Shown piece by piece: positions 6,063 through 7,030 of a stretch of DNA of 7,030 bases. Origin of the DNA: an uncultured Lentisphaeria bacterium (lineage in GTDB: Bacteria; Verrucomicrobiota; Lentisphaeria; Victivallales; Victivallaceae); NCBI GenBank assembly GCA_949298665.1, contig CASFXO010000024.1, positions 1 through 7,030 on the forward strand. The letters run 5' to 3'. Position 1 is the first letter of the stretch. Each line of letters starts with the position of its first letter. A model generated the notes under the pieces. The model saw nothing but the letters and a program-made list of their open reading frames with translations, ran no database searches and was not told the origin of the DNA. A program made the position numbers and the translations under genes.

Positions 6063-7030
6063 ATGCGTGAAAAAATCAAGGCCGCTGTCAAGGAGCTGCT
6101 GCCGGAGGCGCAGCAGTTCCTGTGCGACATCATGCGTTTCCCGTCCACGCCCGGACAGGAACATGAGGAAATGCTGTTTTTAGAGAAGGCGTTTTCCAAG
6201 CTGCCGTTTGAAGTAAACCGGGTGAATCTGTCCGAGGCGATCAAGCAGGATCCGGATTACAGCGATCCGGTTCCCGGGATCCGCTATGATGGGCGGTTCA
6301 ATCTGCGCGTGCGCATTCCCGGTTCCGGAAACGGTCGGAAACTGCTCTTCAACGCTCATACCGACGCCGTGCCGCCTTCCGACGGCATGACCGAAGCCTG
6401 GAATCCCCGGGTGGAGGACGGTCGGATTTACGGGCGTGGTGCCTGTGACGACAAGGGGCAGGTCGCGGTTTTCTATCTGATGTGCCGCGTCATGCAGAAG
6501 CTGGGCCTCAAGTTCAAGGGGGACGTGGTCGGCCACCTGGTTAACGAAGAGGAAAACGGCGGCAACGGTTCGCTGGCCATGGCCCGGACCGGGGAAAAGG
6601 CCGATGCCTGCATCGTACTGGAGCCGACCGACGCGCGGATTCTGACGTCCATTCGCGGAGCGGTGTGGTTCCGGGTGGTCTTCAAGGGCGTCGCCGGACA
6701 CAGCGGCGAAGCCGGGCAGACCAAGAGCGCGCTACTGCTGGCGCATCAGGCAATCAGCATTCTGACGCAGTACCATGCGGATCTGCTGAAGGCTTCGCGC
6801 GGGTTTCCGCTGTTCGACAAATACGCCAATCCGATGCCGATTACGTTCGGTAAGCTGCAGGCCGGCAACTGGCCCGCGGCCGCACCGAACAGCGCGGTGC
6901 TCGAAGGCGTGCTCGGGTTCCTGCCGAACAAGACCAAGGAAGAGATCTGCGCCGAAATGAAGGCGGCGCTGATCGCCGGCGGCCTCAAGGAACAGGAATT
7001 CGACCTGAGTTTCATGTATCGGCATGACTG
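6063..7030 (+). CDS. M20-family metallo-hydrolase, ArgE/DapE/CPG2-like (3' end outside window)
   Basis: Zinc-dependent amidohydrolase or peptidase that removes an acyl group from an amino group, or cleaves a dipeptide; cytoplasmic. Seen: 322 complete codons, open to the window edge; family members usually have 350-470. Metal and catalytic residues are in the normal order: His99 and Asp101 in AHTDAVP, bridging Asp129 in GRGACDDKG, catalytic Glu162 and metal ligand Glu163 in NEEENGG (the usual D-E-E appears as N-E-E), Glu187 in LEPTD, and His213 in GVAGHSGEAG at the start of the dimerisation domain. The final metal-binding His near the C-terminus falls outside the window. The start is ATG 6063, or possibly ATG 6054, three codons earlier; spacing favours 6063. 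Last visible gene of the operon. Acetylornithine deacetylase or succinyl-diaminopimelate desuccinylase names are not justified, because no arginine or lysine genes accompany it. Confidence 0.87.
   Translation, partial: MREKIKAAVKELLPEAQQFLCDIMRFPSTPGQEHEEMLFLEKAFSKLPFEVNRVNLSEAIKQDPDYSDPVPGIRYDGRFNLRVRIPGSGNGRKLLFNAHTDAVPPSDGMTEAWNPRVEDGRIYGRGACDDKGQVAVFYLMCRVMQKLGLKFKGDVVGHLVNEEENGGNGSLAMARTGEKADACIVLEPTDARILTSIRGAVWFRVVFKGVAGHSGEAGQTKSALLLAHQAISILTQYHADLLKASRGFPLFDKYANPMPITFGKLQAGNWPAAAPNSAVLEGVLGFLPNKTKEEICAEMKAALIAGGLKEQEFDLSFMYRHD

Noticed and set aside
4622..6244. 540-codon open frame on the minus strand, opposite the aminotransferase
   Set aside because: Same His/Arg-rich shadow composition and no recognisable domain. 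The plus strand carries a full class III aminotransferase.
4724..7030. Arginine, lysine or ectoine pathway (ArgD/ArgE, DapE or Doe-type genes)
   Set aside because: The aminotransferase is not specifically ArgD-like, the hydrolase belongs to M20 rather than the AstE/AspA fold of ectoine deacetylases, and the companion genes of those pathways are absent.
1..7030. CRISPR array, insertion sequence, tRNA or rRNA, or defence system
   Set aside because: I saw no regularly spaced repeats, transposase motifs, terminal inverted repeats, tRNA cloverleaf or rRNA segments; nearly all of the window is metabolic coding sequence.

Overview
The window is a GC-rich stretch (about 60% by eye) of bacterial chromosome holding six protein genes. 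It has Shine-Dalgarno-led starts, sigma70-type promoters, short intergenic gaps and no mobile DNA. Sugar-acid metabolism together with neighbouring Gfo/Idh/MocA oxidoreductases would suit a carbohydrate-degrading heterotroph, possibly of the PVC group (Lentisphaerae or Verrucomicrobia). That placement is a guess from gene content, and no marker gene is present.

Layout. Positions 1-1069 (minus strand, 3' end outside the window) encode a PfkB-family sugar kinase that reads as 2-dehydro-3-deoxygluconokinase (KdgK). Positions 1070-1311 are a divergent control region with two good promoters facing away from each other, direct repeats over the kinase -35 box and an inverted repeat around the other -35 box. 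From 1312 to beyond 7030 run five plus-strand genes with gaps of 33, 39, 82 and about 19 nt, evidently one operon: a Gfo/Idh/MocA oxidoreductase with an inserted loop, a second and different Gfo/Idh/MocA oxidoreductase, a CtBP-like D-2-hydroxyacid dehydrogenase, a class III PLP aminotransferase, and an M20 (ArgE/DapE-type) metallo-hydrolase cut by the window edge. The 82-nt gap before the aminotransferase contains a perfect hairpin whose right arm can pair instead with a downstream segment.

How they may work together. Every product looks cytoplasmic and soluble. Three NAD(P)-dependent dehydrogenases, one transaminase and one amide hydrolase or deacylase fit a short pathway that interconverts hydroxyl, keto and amino groups on a polyhydroxylated or sugar-acid-like compound and removes an acyl group from nitrogen. 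The divergent kinase would lead a 2-keto-3-deoxy acid into the lower Entner-Doudoroff route. Each enzyme family is clear from motifs. The substrates and the joint pathway are inference, and I do not recognise this gene order as a characterised system.

Several start codons were placed by ribosome binding sites rather than by the longest open frame. Four of the five operon genes show the same 9-nt spacing between Shine-Dalgarno and start.
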